From Comamonadaceae bacterium OH2545_COT-014 (GTDB taxonomy: Bacteria > Pseudomonadota > Gammaproteobacteria > Burkholderiales > Burkholderiaceae_C): a stretch of 64,000 bases of DNA. Each line of letters opens with the position of its first letter. Positions within the stretch are counted from its first letter, which is position 1. The DNA is taken from NCBI GenBank assembly GCA_003859965.1, contig RQYR01000009.1, positions 1-64,000 of the forward strand. Reading direction: 5' to 3'. The translations under genes and the position numbers were made by a program. The notes beneath the pieces were generated by a model. It worked only from the letters and a program-made list of their open reading frames with translations. It made no database searches and was not told the DNA's origin. Positions 56,862 through 64,000 of this stretch are shown piece by piece.

Positions 56862-58139
56862 TTACTGAATCACGCCCTTTTCGCGCAGCAGCGCGATCTG
56901 CTGCGGTGTCAGCCCTGCTTCGGCCAGCACGGCCAGGGTGTCGTCGCCCAGGCCGGGGGCGCTGTGGCGCACGCGGCCCGGCGTGGCTGAGAGTTTGGGC
57001 ACGATGCCGGGCGCCAGCATGGTGTCGCCATCGCGCGTGGTCTGCGTCAACAGCATCTCGCGCGCCTGGTAATGGGGGTCTTCGGCAATGTCGCGTGCGG
57101 TGTAAACCTTGCCGGCGGGCACGCGCGCGGCGGCCAGGCTGTCCATCACCTGCCGCACGGTGCGCGGGGCCGTCCAGGCGGCGATGGCGGCGTCAATCTC
57201 ATCCACCCGCGCCACGCGTCCGGCGTTGTGGGCCAGATCGGGCGCGTCGGCCAGGTCGGCGCGGCCAATGGCCTGCATCAGCCGCTTGAAGATGCTGTCG
57301 CCGTTGCCGGCCACCAGCACCCAGCCGTCGGTGCAGGGGTAGGCGTTGCTGGGCGCGATGCCTGGCAGCGCGCTGCCCGCAGCCTCGCGCACGGCGCCAA
57401 AGGCGCTGTACTCGGGGATCAGGCTTTCCATCACGTTGAACACCGCCTCGTGCAGCGCCACGTCAATCACCTGCCCCGGCCCGCCGTGCGCCTGGCGGTG
57501 GTAGAGCGCCAGCAGCACGCCAATGGCGCCGTGCAGCGCGGCCAGCGTGTCGCCAATGGACACGCCCACGCGCACCGGCACGCGGCCCGGCTCGCCCGTG
57601 AGGTGGCGCAGCCCGCCCATGGCCTCGCCAATCACGCCAAAGCCGGGCAAGTCGCGGTACGGCCCTGTCTGACCGTAGCCGGAGATGCGCAGGATGATGA
57701 GGCCGGGGTTGATCACGTGCAGTTGCGCAGGCGCCATGCCCCAGCCCTCCAGCGTGCCGGGGCGGAAGTTTTCGATCAGCACGTCGGCCTCGGCAATCAG
57801 GCGGCGGGCGATGTCCTGCCCTTCGGGCTGGCGCAGATCCAGCGCCACCGAGCGCTTGTTGCGCGACTGCACTTGCCACCACACCGACGTGCCGTTTTTC
57901 AGCAGCCGCCAGTTACGCAGCGGGTCGCCCGTGCCGGTGGCCTCGATCTTGATGACCTCGGCGCCAAAGTCGCCCAGCGTCTTGCCGCAAAACGGCCCGG
58001 CGATGAGCTGGCCCATTTCCACCACGCGCAGGCCGGCCAGGGCTTGGGGCGGTGGCGTGGTGCGGGCAGGGGAAGGGGCGGCAGGGCGGTCAGGGCGGTC
58101 AGGGCGGTCAGGGCAGGGGCGGCGGGTGTCGGCGGTCAT
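56862..58139 (-). CDS. CaiB/BaiF family (class III) CoA transferase
   Basis: This 425-residue protein moves CoA between carboxylic acids. Landmarks are LAGLRVVEMGQLIAGPFCGKTLGDFGAEVIKIE split across 34-66, NKRSVALDLRQPEG near 94, IENFRPGTLEGWG near 123 and the catalytic aspartate region in ...PGFGVIGEAMGGLRHLTGEPG. Typical length is ~400; the extra N-terminus is a Pro/Arg/Asp tract from a 9-bp tandem repeat at 58082-58114 (DRP units). ATG 58139 may therefore be too far upstream. It is the downstream neighbour of a P1 peptidase gene. Substrate unknown. Confidence 0.85.
   Translation of the reverse strand: MTADTRRPCPDRPDRPDRPAAPSPARTTPPPQALAGLRVVEMGQLIAGPFCGKTLGDFGAEVIKIEATGTGDPLRNWRLLKNGTSVWWQVQSRNKRSVALDLRQPEGQDIARRLIAEADVLIENFRPGTLEGWGMAPAQLHVINPGLIILRISGYGQTGPYRDLPGFGVIGEAMGGLRHLTGEPGRVPVRVGVSIGDTLAALHGAIGVLLALYHRQAHGGPGQVIDVALHEAVFNVMESLIPEYSAFGAVREAAGSALPGIAPSNAYPCTDGWVLVAGNGDSIFKRLMQAIGRADLADAPDLAHNAGRVARVDEIDAAIAAWTAPRTVRQVMDSLAAARVPAGKVYTARDIAEDPHYQAREMLLTQTTRDGDTMLAPGIVPKLSATPGRVRHSAPGLGDDTLAVLAEAGLTPQQIALLREKGVIQ
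58082..58114. repeat. 9-bp tandem repeat in the CoA transferase N-terminus
   Basis: Three full units of CAGGGCGGT and two-thirds of a fourth encode DRP repeats on the minus strand. They lie before the conserved domain. Confidence 0.7.
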
Positions 58140-58244
58140 GGCATTCCTCTTGCAAAACGCGGGCAGCTCGCATTCTGGCTTGCCATGCGCTGGCGGGCCG
58201 CCGCATCTTGCGCGGCCCGCGGCGCTGGCCGCGTTGCGGGGTTG

Positions 58245-59261
58245 TCAGCGCAGGTCGGCGGCGGCGGGCAGCCACAGCGCGCCGGCCTGCAGGCCGCAGG
58301 CGGCGCGCACGGCGTTGGCGCAGGCGCGGGCCACGGCTTCGGCGGCCAGGGTGGCGAGCACGTTCAGGCCGGGCGAGGGCGCGTCAGCCAGGCCGGTGCC
58401 CAGGGCGAACAGGGTGTCGCCGTCGGCCTGGGTGTGAATGGGGCAGATGGCGCGCGCCAGGCCGTCATGGCCGGCGGTGGCCAGGCGCTGCGCCCCGGCC
58501 TTGGTGAGCGGGGCATCGGTGGCGATGACGCCAATGGTGGTGTTGCCGCCCGCCAGCAGCGCCAGCGGCGGTTCGCCCGCCAGCAGGGCGCGGCGGGTGT
58601 CGCGCAGGGCGTGGCCGCCGGGCGTGCGGGCGCCAGCGAGCAGGGGGCCGTCGGGCGCGCGCACGTCGCCCAGCGCGTTGACGGCGATCAGCGCGCCCAC
58701 GGTTACGCCGCCCACGGTGCAGGCGGCGGTGCCAATGCCGCCTTTCATGGCATGTTCCATGCCGAACATCTTGCCCACGCTGGCGCCGGCGCCAGCGCCC
58801 GCGTTGCCTTCGGCGGGGGCGGCGGCGCTGGCGGCCTGACAGGCGGCGTAGCCAGCGTCGGGGCCGGGGCGCACGCAGGCGTCGCCCACATGCAGGTCGA
58901 ACAGCACGGCGGCGGGCACGATGGGCACGCGCGCGCCGCCCACGTCCAGCCCCAGGCCGCGCTCGTCCAGCCAGCGCATCACGCCGCCTGCGGCGTCCAG
59001 CCCCCAGGCGCTGCCGCCGGAAAGCAGCACGGCATGCACCACGTCCACGGTGTTGGCGGGGTGCAGCAAGTCGGTTTCACGGGTGCCGGGCGCGGCGCCG
59101 CGCACGTCCACACCGCCAGTAGCGCCTTGCGGTGCAATGACCACGCTGCACCCGGTGGGGCGGCGGGTGTCGGTGAAGTGGCCAACGTGAATGCCTTTGA
59201 CGTCGGTGATGGCGCCGGGGTAACGCGCGGTGGAGGAAGGGGCGGCTGAATGGGCTTGCAT
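58245..59261 (-). CDS. P1 family peptidase (DmpA-like aminopeptidase)
   Basis: This 338-residue self-processing peptidase of the DmpA/BapA family removes N-terminal residues from small or beta-peptides. Features are DVKGIHVGHFTDTRRPTG split across 20-37, GGSAWGLDAAGGVMRWLDE near 83, and the autocleavage and nucleophile region AGGNTTIGVIATDAPLTKAG near 240-259. Length is normal. It precedes the CoA transferase gene on the same strand, 105 bases apart. Physiological substrate is unknown. Confidence 0.87.
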   Translation of the reverse strand: MQAHSAAPSSTARYPGAITDVKGIHVGHFTDTRRPTGCSVVIAPQGATGGVDVRGAAPGTRETDLLHPANTVDVVHAVLLSGGSAWGLDAAGGVMRWLDERGLGLDVGGARVPIVPAAVLFDLHVGDACVRPGPDAGYAACQAASAAAPAEGNAGAGAGASVGKMFGMEHAMKGGIGTAACTVGGVTVGALIAVNALGDVRAPDGPLLAGARTPGGHALRDTRRALLAGEPPLALLAGGNTTIGVIATDAPLTKAGAQRLATAGHDGLARAICPIHTQADGDTLFALGTGLADAPSPGLNVLATLAAEAVARACANAVRAACGLQAGALWLPAAADLR

Positions 59262-59313
59262 GGGCGTTTTTATAAGCGATTTGCCGCTGCACGCCCTTGT
59301 GAAAAGCCTGAAC

Positions 59314-59332
59314 AGCTATTTTTTTGATAGCT
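59314..59332. repeat. GCTAT-type intergenic element (copy 3)
   Basis: AGCTAT and ATAGCT pair around TTTTTTG, giving a short T-rich hairpin that could act as a terminator in the P1 peptidase upstream gap. Confidence 0.55.
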
Positions 59333-59450
59333 TTTGAGGCGCACGGCCGCATGGGGTTTGAGGGGCGGGGGCGGGCTTTGGGGCGTGCGCGCTTGCGGCT
59401 GGTCATTGGCGGGTGACTGGCTAGGGGCGCGCCTGAAACGGACAAGGGCG

Positions 59451-60014
59451 TCAATGCGCCCGGCGTTTGCGGCGCTTCAGGCGCACGTGAAGCCACCAGA
59501 GCACGGACACGGTGGCATAGGCCAGCAGCCCGCCGGCGATGGCAAACAGGCCCAGCCCCACGATGAGCGGCTTGCCCAGCGCCTGCACGCGCTGCCAGGC
59601 GCTGGCGGGGGCGTTGGCTTCATGCGCCGTGGCGTCGCCGGGCGCGCTGCTGTGCGGCGGCGTCAGCGCGGCGGGGGGCGGTTGGCCCTGGTGGCCGGTC
59701 AGGCGTGCGCCGGTGCGCCATGCCAGGTAATAGATGGGGGCGAACGTGACCGGGTTGCTCACCAGCGTGCTGCCCATGGCGGCCGGAATGTTGGCGCGCA
59801 GCGCGATGGCGGCGGCGGCCGACAGCGGAATTTGCGCCACCGGAATGAGCAACCCGAAAAAGATGCCAATGGCCACGCCCAGGGCCACGCCCCGGCGTGA
59901 CCAGTGCCACAGTTTGCGCTGGCCCAGCCAAGGCGCCAGCCAGCGCGTGAAACGGCCTTGCGCGAGCTGCTCGCGCGTGGGAATAAGGCGGCGGAAGCGG
60001 TTCTGGGGCGACAC
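59451..60014 (-). CDS. DUF2062 family membrane protein
   Basis: This 187-residue inner-membrane protein has the DUF2062 features: the RRGVALGVAIGIFFGLLIPV stretch near 40-59, SNPVTFAPIYYLAWRTG near 88, and a C-terminal hydrophobic segment (150-175) followed by a basic RLKRRKRRAH tail. About three membrane helices are predicted. The function is unknown. The gap of 262 bases to the GntP gene holds nothing I recognise. Confidence 0.8.
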   Translation of the reverse strand: MSPQNRFRRLIPTREQLAQGRFTRWLAPWLGQRKLWHWSRRGVALGVAIGIFFGLLIPVAQIPLSAAAAIALRANIPAAMGSTLVSNPVTFAPIYYLAWRTGARLTGHQGQPPPAALTPPHSSAPGDATAHEANAPASAWQRVQALGKPLIVGLGLFAIAGGLLAYATVSVLWWLHVRLKRRKRRAH

Positions 60015-60276
60015 GGGGCGGGCGGCGGCGGGGGTGAAAGCGGGGGAGGCTGCACGCGCCGGGCGTCACGCACGGGCGGCCAGCGGGCGCGGCGGCCGGG
60101 CCACGGGGCTGGCGGAGATCATGGCTGGTTCATGCGTGGGGGTGGGCGATGCAGCGCGGATTTTCGCGCATGGCGCGCCATGGTGCACGCACCCACGCTG
60201 TTTTTTACCCGAGCCGGGCGGGTGGCCGTGGCGGGGAGGGCCTCTCGGCCCCCCCGCGCCGTGTGTGGCCAGGTTG

Positions 60277-61701
60277 TCAGAACGAACCGAACAGGGTGCC
60301 CAGCGTGATGACGGCTATCAGCGCCACCAGCGGAATGGCCATGGTGACCATGGCGATGTTCAGGTACGACTGGCGATGCGTGAGGCCGCAGATGGACAGC
60401 AGCGTGATGATGGCGCCGCAGTGCGGCAGCGTGTCAAAGCCGCCAGCGGCCAGCACGGCCACGCGGTGCATCAGCTCGGGGGCGATGCCTGCGGCCTGGG
60501 CCATCTCCAGATATTCCTTGCCCAGCGTCTGCAGCGCGATCGACAGGCCGCCGGACGACGAGCCGGTGATGCCGGCCAGCACGTTCATGGCCACGGCCTC
60601 GGAGATCAGCGGGTTGCCGGGCGAGAGGTTGAGCACGGCGTCGCGGATCAGCGCAAAGCCCGCCAGGCTGGCAATCACCGCGCCGTAGCCCACTTCGGAG
60701 GCGGTGTTGAACAGCGGCAGCATGAAGCCGAAAACGCCTTTGTTGATGGTTTCGCGCAGGTTGGCCCAGCGCCCCAGGCAGGTGACGATGAGCGTGGCGC
60801 AGGCCACCACCAGCGCGATGATGAGCGCCCAGATGCCTTGCGCGCCGGCGGGCTTGAGGTCTTTGAAGCGCTCGCCCATGAAGCCGAAGTCCATGCCCGG
60901 AAACACCACGTAGGTGAGCAGGGCGTTAACGCCGATCACCAGCAGCAGCGGCAGCAGCGCCAGGGCCAGCGGCAGGGTGCGGCGGGTGTCGCCGTGCAGG
61001 TTCACCTCGCCGTCGTCGCCGAACTTGTCGTCGTGCAGCTCCAGGCTGTCGTCATGCTGGCCGTAGCCTTCGCCAGCGGCGCGGGCGGCCTTGGCGCGCG
61101 AGCCGATCCACAGCAGGCCCAGGCCGCACATGATGGCGGCCGCAATCAGGCCCAGCCCCGGGGCGGCGAAGGCGTTGGTGTTGAAGTAGGGGATGGGAAT
61201 GGCGTTCTGGATGGCCGGCGTGCCCGGCAGCGCCGTCATGGTGAAGGTGAACGAACCCAGCGCAATGGCGGCGGGCACCAGGCGCTTGGGCACGTCGGCC
61301 GCGCGAAACAGCTCCTTGGCAATGGGGTAGATGGCGAAGGCCACCACGAACAGCGATACCCCGCCGTAGGTGAGGATGGCGCAGGCGGCCACTACCGTCA
61401 GGATGGCGTGGCGCTCGCCCAGCTTGCGCACGATCCAGCGGGCGATGGTGTTGGCCGCGCCCGAGTCGGCCATGAGCTGGCCGAACAGCGCCCCCAGCAG
61501 GAAGATGGGCAGGAACTTGATGACGTAATTGCCCAGCGCGCCCATGAAAGTCTGGGTGTAGATGGGCAGCATCAGCGCCGCGTCGCCCGACAGCAGCACC
61601 GCCAGCGCCGCCAGCAGCGGCGCCAGCAGCAGCACCGTGATGCCGCGGTAGGCCAGATACATCAGCAAGATCAGCGAAACAATGATCGCCAGCGTACTCA
61701 T
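60277..61701 (-). CDS. GntP family proton:organic acid (gluconate-like) symporter
   Basis: This 474-residue permease has about 12 helices with family motifs FLLGALFGQLMADSGAA near 67, TYGGVSLFVVAFAIYPIAKEL split near 110-130, GSFTFTMTALPGTPAIQNAI split near 147-166, and the closing ...AAGGFDTLPHCGAIITLL. A charged cytoplasmic loop near 209-240 is Asp/His-rich. It imports a gluconate-like sugar acid or hydroxy acid with protons. No gnt catabolic gene is adjacent, so the substrate is open. ATG 61701 aligns with the family. Confidence 0.85.
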   Translation of the reverse strand: MSTLAIIVSLILLMYLAYRGITVLLLAPLLAALAVLLSGDAALMLPIYTQTFMGALGNYVIKFLPIFLLGALFGQLMADSGAANTIARWIVRKLGERHAILTVVAACAILTYGGVSLFVVAFAIYPIAKELFRAADVPKRLVPAAIALGSFTFTMTALPGTPAIQNAIPIPYFNTNAFAAPGLGLIAAAIMCGLGLLWIGSRAKAARAAGEGYGQHDDSLELHDDKFGDDGEVNLHGDTRRTLPLALALLPLLLVIGVNALLTYVVFPGMDFGFMGERFKDLKPAGAQGIWALIIALVVACATLIVTCLGRWANLRETINKGVFGFMLPLFNTASEVGYGAVIASLAGFALIRDAVLNLSPGNPLISEAVAMNVLAGITGSSSGGLSIALQTLGKEYLEMAQAAGIAPELMHRVAVLAAGGFDTLPHCGAIITLLSICGLTHRQSYLNIAMVTMAIPLVALIAVITLGTLFGSF

Positions 61702-61941
61702 GAACAGGGTTCTCCTCTTGAAAAATGCTTGATTGGCGCCCTTCCGAGGGGGCGCTCTGATGCATAGGGAAGGCGAGCATACCCGCGCGCCGGTGCGGGC
61801 TGGCGCTGGTGCGTGGCGGCCGCGGCAGCGGTGGGGCGCGTCCTAGAATCCGCCTCTTTCTTGCCGCCTGGCCTGTGCGCTTCTGGTTTCTTGCCCTTGG
61901 CGCCGTTCGCTTGGCTGCCTATTGACTGCAGGATCCATTTC

Positions 61942-63369
61942 ATGCACTACCTCTCCACCCGTGGCGACGCCACCCCCCGCCAGTTTTGCGACATCCTGCT
62001 CGAAGGGCTGGCGCCCGATGGCGGCCTGTACCTGCCCGAGCGTTACCCGCAATTGACGAGCGCCGAGCTGGCCCGCCTGCGCGGCGTGTACCGGCAGCAA
62101 GGCTATGCCGCGCTGGCGTTTGAGATCCTCAGCCTCTACATCGACGACATCCCCGCCGCCGATCTGCGCGCCATTTGCGACAAGACCTACACACAGCAGG
62201 TCTTCGGCACGCCCGAAATCACGCCGTTGAAGAAATTGAGCGGCGGCTTTTATCTGGAGGCCCTCTCCAACGGCCCCACGCTGGCCTTCAAGGACATGGC
62301 CATGCAGCTGCTGGGCAACCTGTTCGAGTACGAGCTGGCCCGGCGCGGCCAGCAGCTCAACATCCTGGGCGCCACCAGCGGCGACACCGGCAGCGCCGCC
62401 GAATACGCCATGCGCGGCAAGCAAGGCATCCGCGTCTTCATGCTCAGCCCGCACGGGCGCATGAGCGCCTTCCAGCAGGCGCAGATGTTCAGCCTGCAAG
62501 ACGCCAACATCCACAACATCGCCATCGAGGGCGTGTTCGACGACTGCCAGGACATCGTCAAAGCCGTGAGCAATGATCTGGCCTTCAAGCGCCAGCACCA
62601 AATCGGCACCGTCAACTCCATCAACTGGGCGCGGCTGCTGGCGCAGGTGGTTTATTACTTCGCAGGCTGGTTCCAGGCCACGCAAGCCGATGACGAGCCC
62701 GTCGATTTCACCGTGCCCAGCGGCAACTTCGGCAACGTCTGCGCCGGCCACGTGGCGCGCATGATGGGCCTGCCCATCGGGCAACTGGTGGTGGCCACCA
62801 ACGAAAACGACGTGCTCGACGAATTCTTCCGCACCGGCCGTTACCGCGTGCGCGGCAGCGCCGACACGTTTGAGACCAGCAGCCCCAGCATGGACATCAG
62901 CAAGGCCAGCAACTTCGAGCGCTTCGTGGCCGACGTGTTGAACCGTGATGGCGCGCGCGTCAAAGCCCTGTTTGCCGACGCGCTGGCGCAAAAAGGTGAA
63001 TTCAGCCTGCCCGCCGAACTGCAAGCCTGGCGCGATCGTGGGCAAGCCTGGGCCAGCGGCAAAAGCACCCATGCCGACCGCCTGAGCACGATTCGCAACG
63101 TGTACGAGCAGCACGGCGTGATGATCGACACCCACACCGCCGACGGCGTGAAAGTCGCGCGCCAGCACCAGCGCCCCAGCGTGCCCATGATCGTGCTGGA
63201 GACCGCCCTGCCCATCAAATTCGCCGCCACCATCCGCGAAGCCTTGGGCCGCGAGCCCGAGCGCCCGGCAGCTTTGGAAGGCATCGAAAACCTGCCGCGC
63301 CGCGTGCAGGTGCTGCCCGCTGATGTGGCGCAGGTCAAGGCGCTGATCGCCCGGCACTGCGCGGCCTGA
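61942..63369 (+). CDS. thrC: Threonine synthase
   Basis: ThrC is a PLP enzyme that makes threonine from O-phospho-homoserine. The 475-residue protein has the PLP lysine at 117 in [30 protein letters not shown] near 141 (split), [13 protein letters not shown] near 257, and a C-terminal [14 protein letters not shown] near 423. It resembles the long ThrC type typical of proteobacteria and yeast. AGGA lies before the ATG. In Burkholderiales it usually follows a homoserine dehydrogenase gene; here GntP is upstream on the other strand. Confidence 0.94.
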   Translation: MHYLSTRGDATPRQFCDILLEGLAPDGGLYLPERYPQLTSAELARLRGVYRQQGYAALAFEILSLYIDDIPAADLRAICDKTYTQQVFGTPEITPLKKLSGGFYLEALSNGPTLAFKDMAMQLLGNLFEYELARRGQQLNILGATSGDTGSAAEYAMRGKQGIRVFMLSPHGRMSAFQQAQMFSLQDANIHNIAIEGVFDDCQDIVKAVSNDLAFKRQHQIGTVNSINWARLLAQVVYYFAGWFQATQADDEPVDFTVPSGNFGNVCAGHVARMMGLPIGQLVVATNENDVLDEFFRTGRYRVRGSADTFETSSPSMDISKASNFERFVADVLNRDGARVKALFADALAQKGEFSLPAELQAWRDRGQAWASGKSTHADRLSTIRNVYEQHGVMIDTHTADGVKVARQHQRPSVPMIVLETALPIKFAATIREALGREPERPAALEGIENLPRRVQVLPADVAQVKALIARHCAA

Positions 63370-63382
63370 AGGGGCGCGTGCC

Positions 63383-64000
63383 ATGCTGCCCAACCGCCCC
63401 GCTGCTTCGCCAGCCGCCCGCGCGGCGGGGGCGCCGCATGTGCCCCTGCCGGAGCGCCTGCGCCCGCGCACGCTGGGCGACGTGGTGGGCCAGCGCCACC
63501 TGCTGGGCGAGGGCATGCCGCTGCGCATCGCCTTTGAATCCGGCCAGCCGCACAGCTGCATCCTGTGGGGGCCGCCCGGCACGGGCAAGACCACCATCGC
63601 CCGGCTGATGGCCGAGGCGTTTGACGCCCAGTTCATCACCATCAGCGCGGTGCTGGGCGGCGTCAAGGACATCCGCGACGCGGTGGAGCAGGCCGAAAAA
63701 GTCCGCGACAGCCTCACGCCGCAGGCCACCATCGTCTTTGTCGATGAAGTCCACCGCTTCAACAAGAGCCAGCAAGATGCCTTCTTGCCGCATGTGGAAA
63801 GCGGGCTGTTCACCTTCATCGGCGCCACCACCGAGAACCCTTCGTTCGAAGTCAACGCCGCCCTGCTTTCACGCGCGGCGGTGTACGTGCTGCAAGCCCT
63901 GACGGCGAACGAGCTGCGGCAGATCCTGCAGCGGGCGCAGGCGGGGCCGGCCACGCCGGTCATTGAAGACGAAGCCGCCGAGCGCCTCATCGCCTATGCC
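63383..64000 (+). CDS. rarA: Replication-associated recombination protein RarA (5' part)
   Basis: The reading frame starts at ATG 63383, 13 bases after thrC, and stays open to the window edge, 206 codons. RarA (MgsA) is a AAA+ ATPase acting at stalled replication forks. Visible motifs are [21 protein letters not shown] near 22 (split), Walker [10 protein letters not shown] near 62, [19 protein letters not shown] near 114 (split), and the sensor stretch [13 protein letters not shown] near 147. The C-terminal half is cut by the window edge. Confidence 0.93.
   Translation, partial: MLPNRPAASPAARAAGAPHVPLPERLRPRTLGDVVGQRHLLGEGMPLRIAFESGQPHSCILWGPPGTGKTTIARLMAEAFDAQFITISAVLGGVKDIRDAVEQAEKVRDSLTPQATIVFVDEVHRFNKSQQDAFLPHVESGLFTFIGATTENPSFEVNAALLSRAAVYVLQALTANELRQILQRAQAGPATPVIEDEAAERLIAYA

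Overview
The window looks like chromosome of a high-GC betaproteobacterium of the Burkholderiales, most probably Comamonadaceae. The evidence is the gene content, an EF-P with arginine at its tip, and short intergenic GCTAT...ATAGC hairpins that I remember as common in that family. From about 11 kb onward the DNA is uniformly GC-rich and the genes are ordinary housekeeping ones. The first ~10.7 kb is different: visibly AT-richer in patches, crowded with small repeats, and carrying four exact copies of DNA uptake sequences of the dialects used by oral Neisseriaceae (AGGCTACCTGAA, Eikenella type; AGGCTGCCTGAA, Simonsiella type). I read this as an accessory region that took in DNA from oral Neisseriaceae, which suggests an oral host (an Ottowia-like organism is my guess).

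Accessory region, 1-10.98 kb: the end of an antitoxin gene and its PIN toxin; an NTF2-like protein; a MerR regulator divergent from a DUF2938 membrane protein; a copper cassette (CueR-like regulator, DUF411 protein, multicopper oxidase) bounded by paired 72-bp direct repeats; a VOC protein between 31-bp direct repeats; divergent azoreductase and LysR genes; a LysR/SDR divergent pair; then a decayed stretch with pieces of two LysR genes, a transporter and a nitroreductase. A 36-bp repeat occurs at 998 and again at 10703.

11-23 kb: waaA (Kdo transferase) with an unusual internal insertion; a kynBUA operon converting tryptophan to anthranilate; and an iron-siderophore uptake locus (two YbtP/YbtQ-like ABC subunits, a TonB-dependent receptor, an AraC regulator). 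The receptor and regulator upstream regions share an exact 14-bp motif.

23-34 kb is a nitrogen assimilation block: glnA behind a sigma-54 promoter and an NtrC box, then gltB and gltD, with ntrB-ntrC facing them. 34-43 kb holds rapZ, recN, nadK, darP, pmbA, a periplasmic protein with three CX10C repeats, an FAD oxidoreductase and a rhomboid-TPR protein. 43-52 kb holds a DEAD-box helicase, moaE, efp, a LOG-family gene and a livHMGF-like operon whose LivF has arginine in place of the Walker A lysine. 52-64 kb holds a ProQ-type RNA chaperone, a flippase plus acyltransferase pair, ferredoxin-NADP reductase, a CoA transferase, a P1 peptidase, DUF2062 and GntP genes, thrC and the start of rarA. I saw no rRNA, tRNA, CRISPR array or intact insertion sequence.
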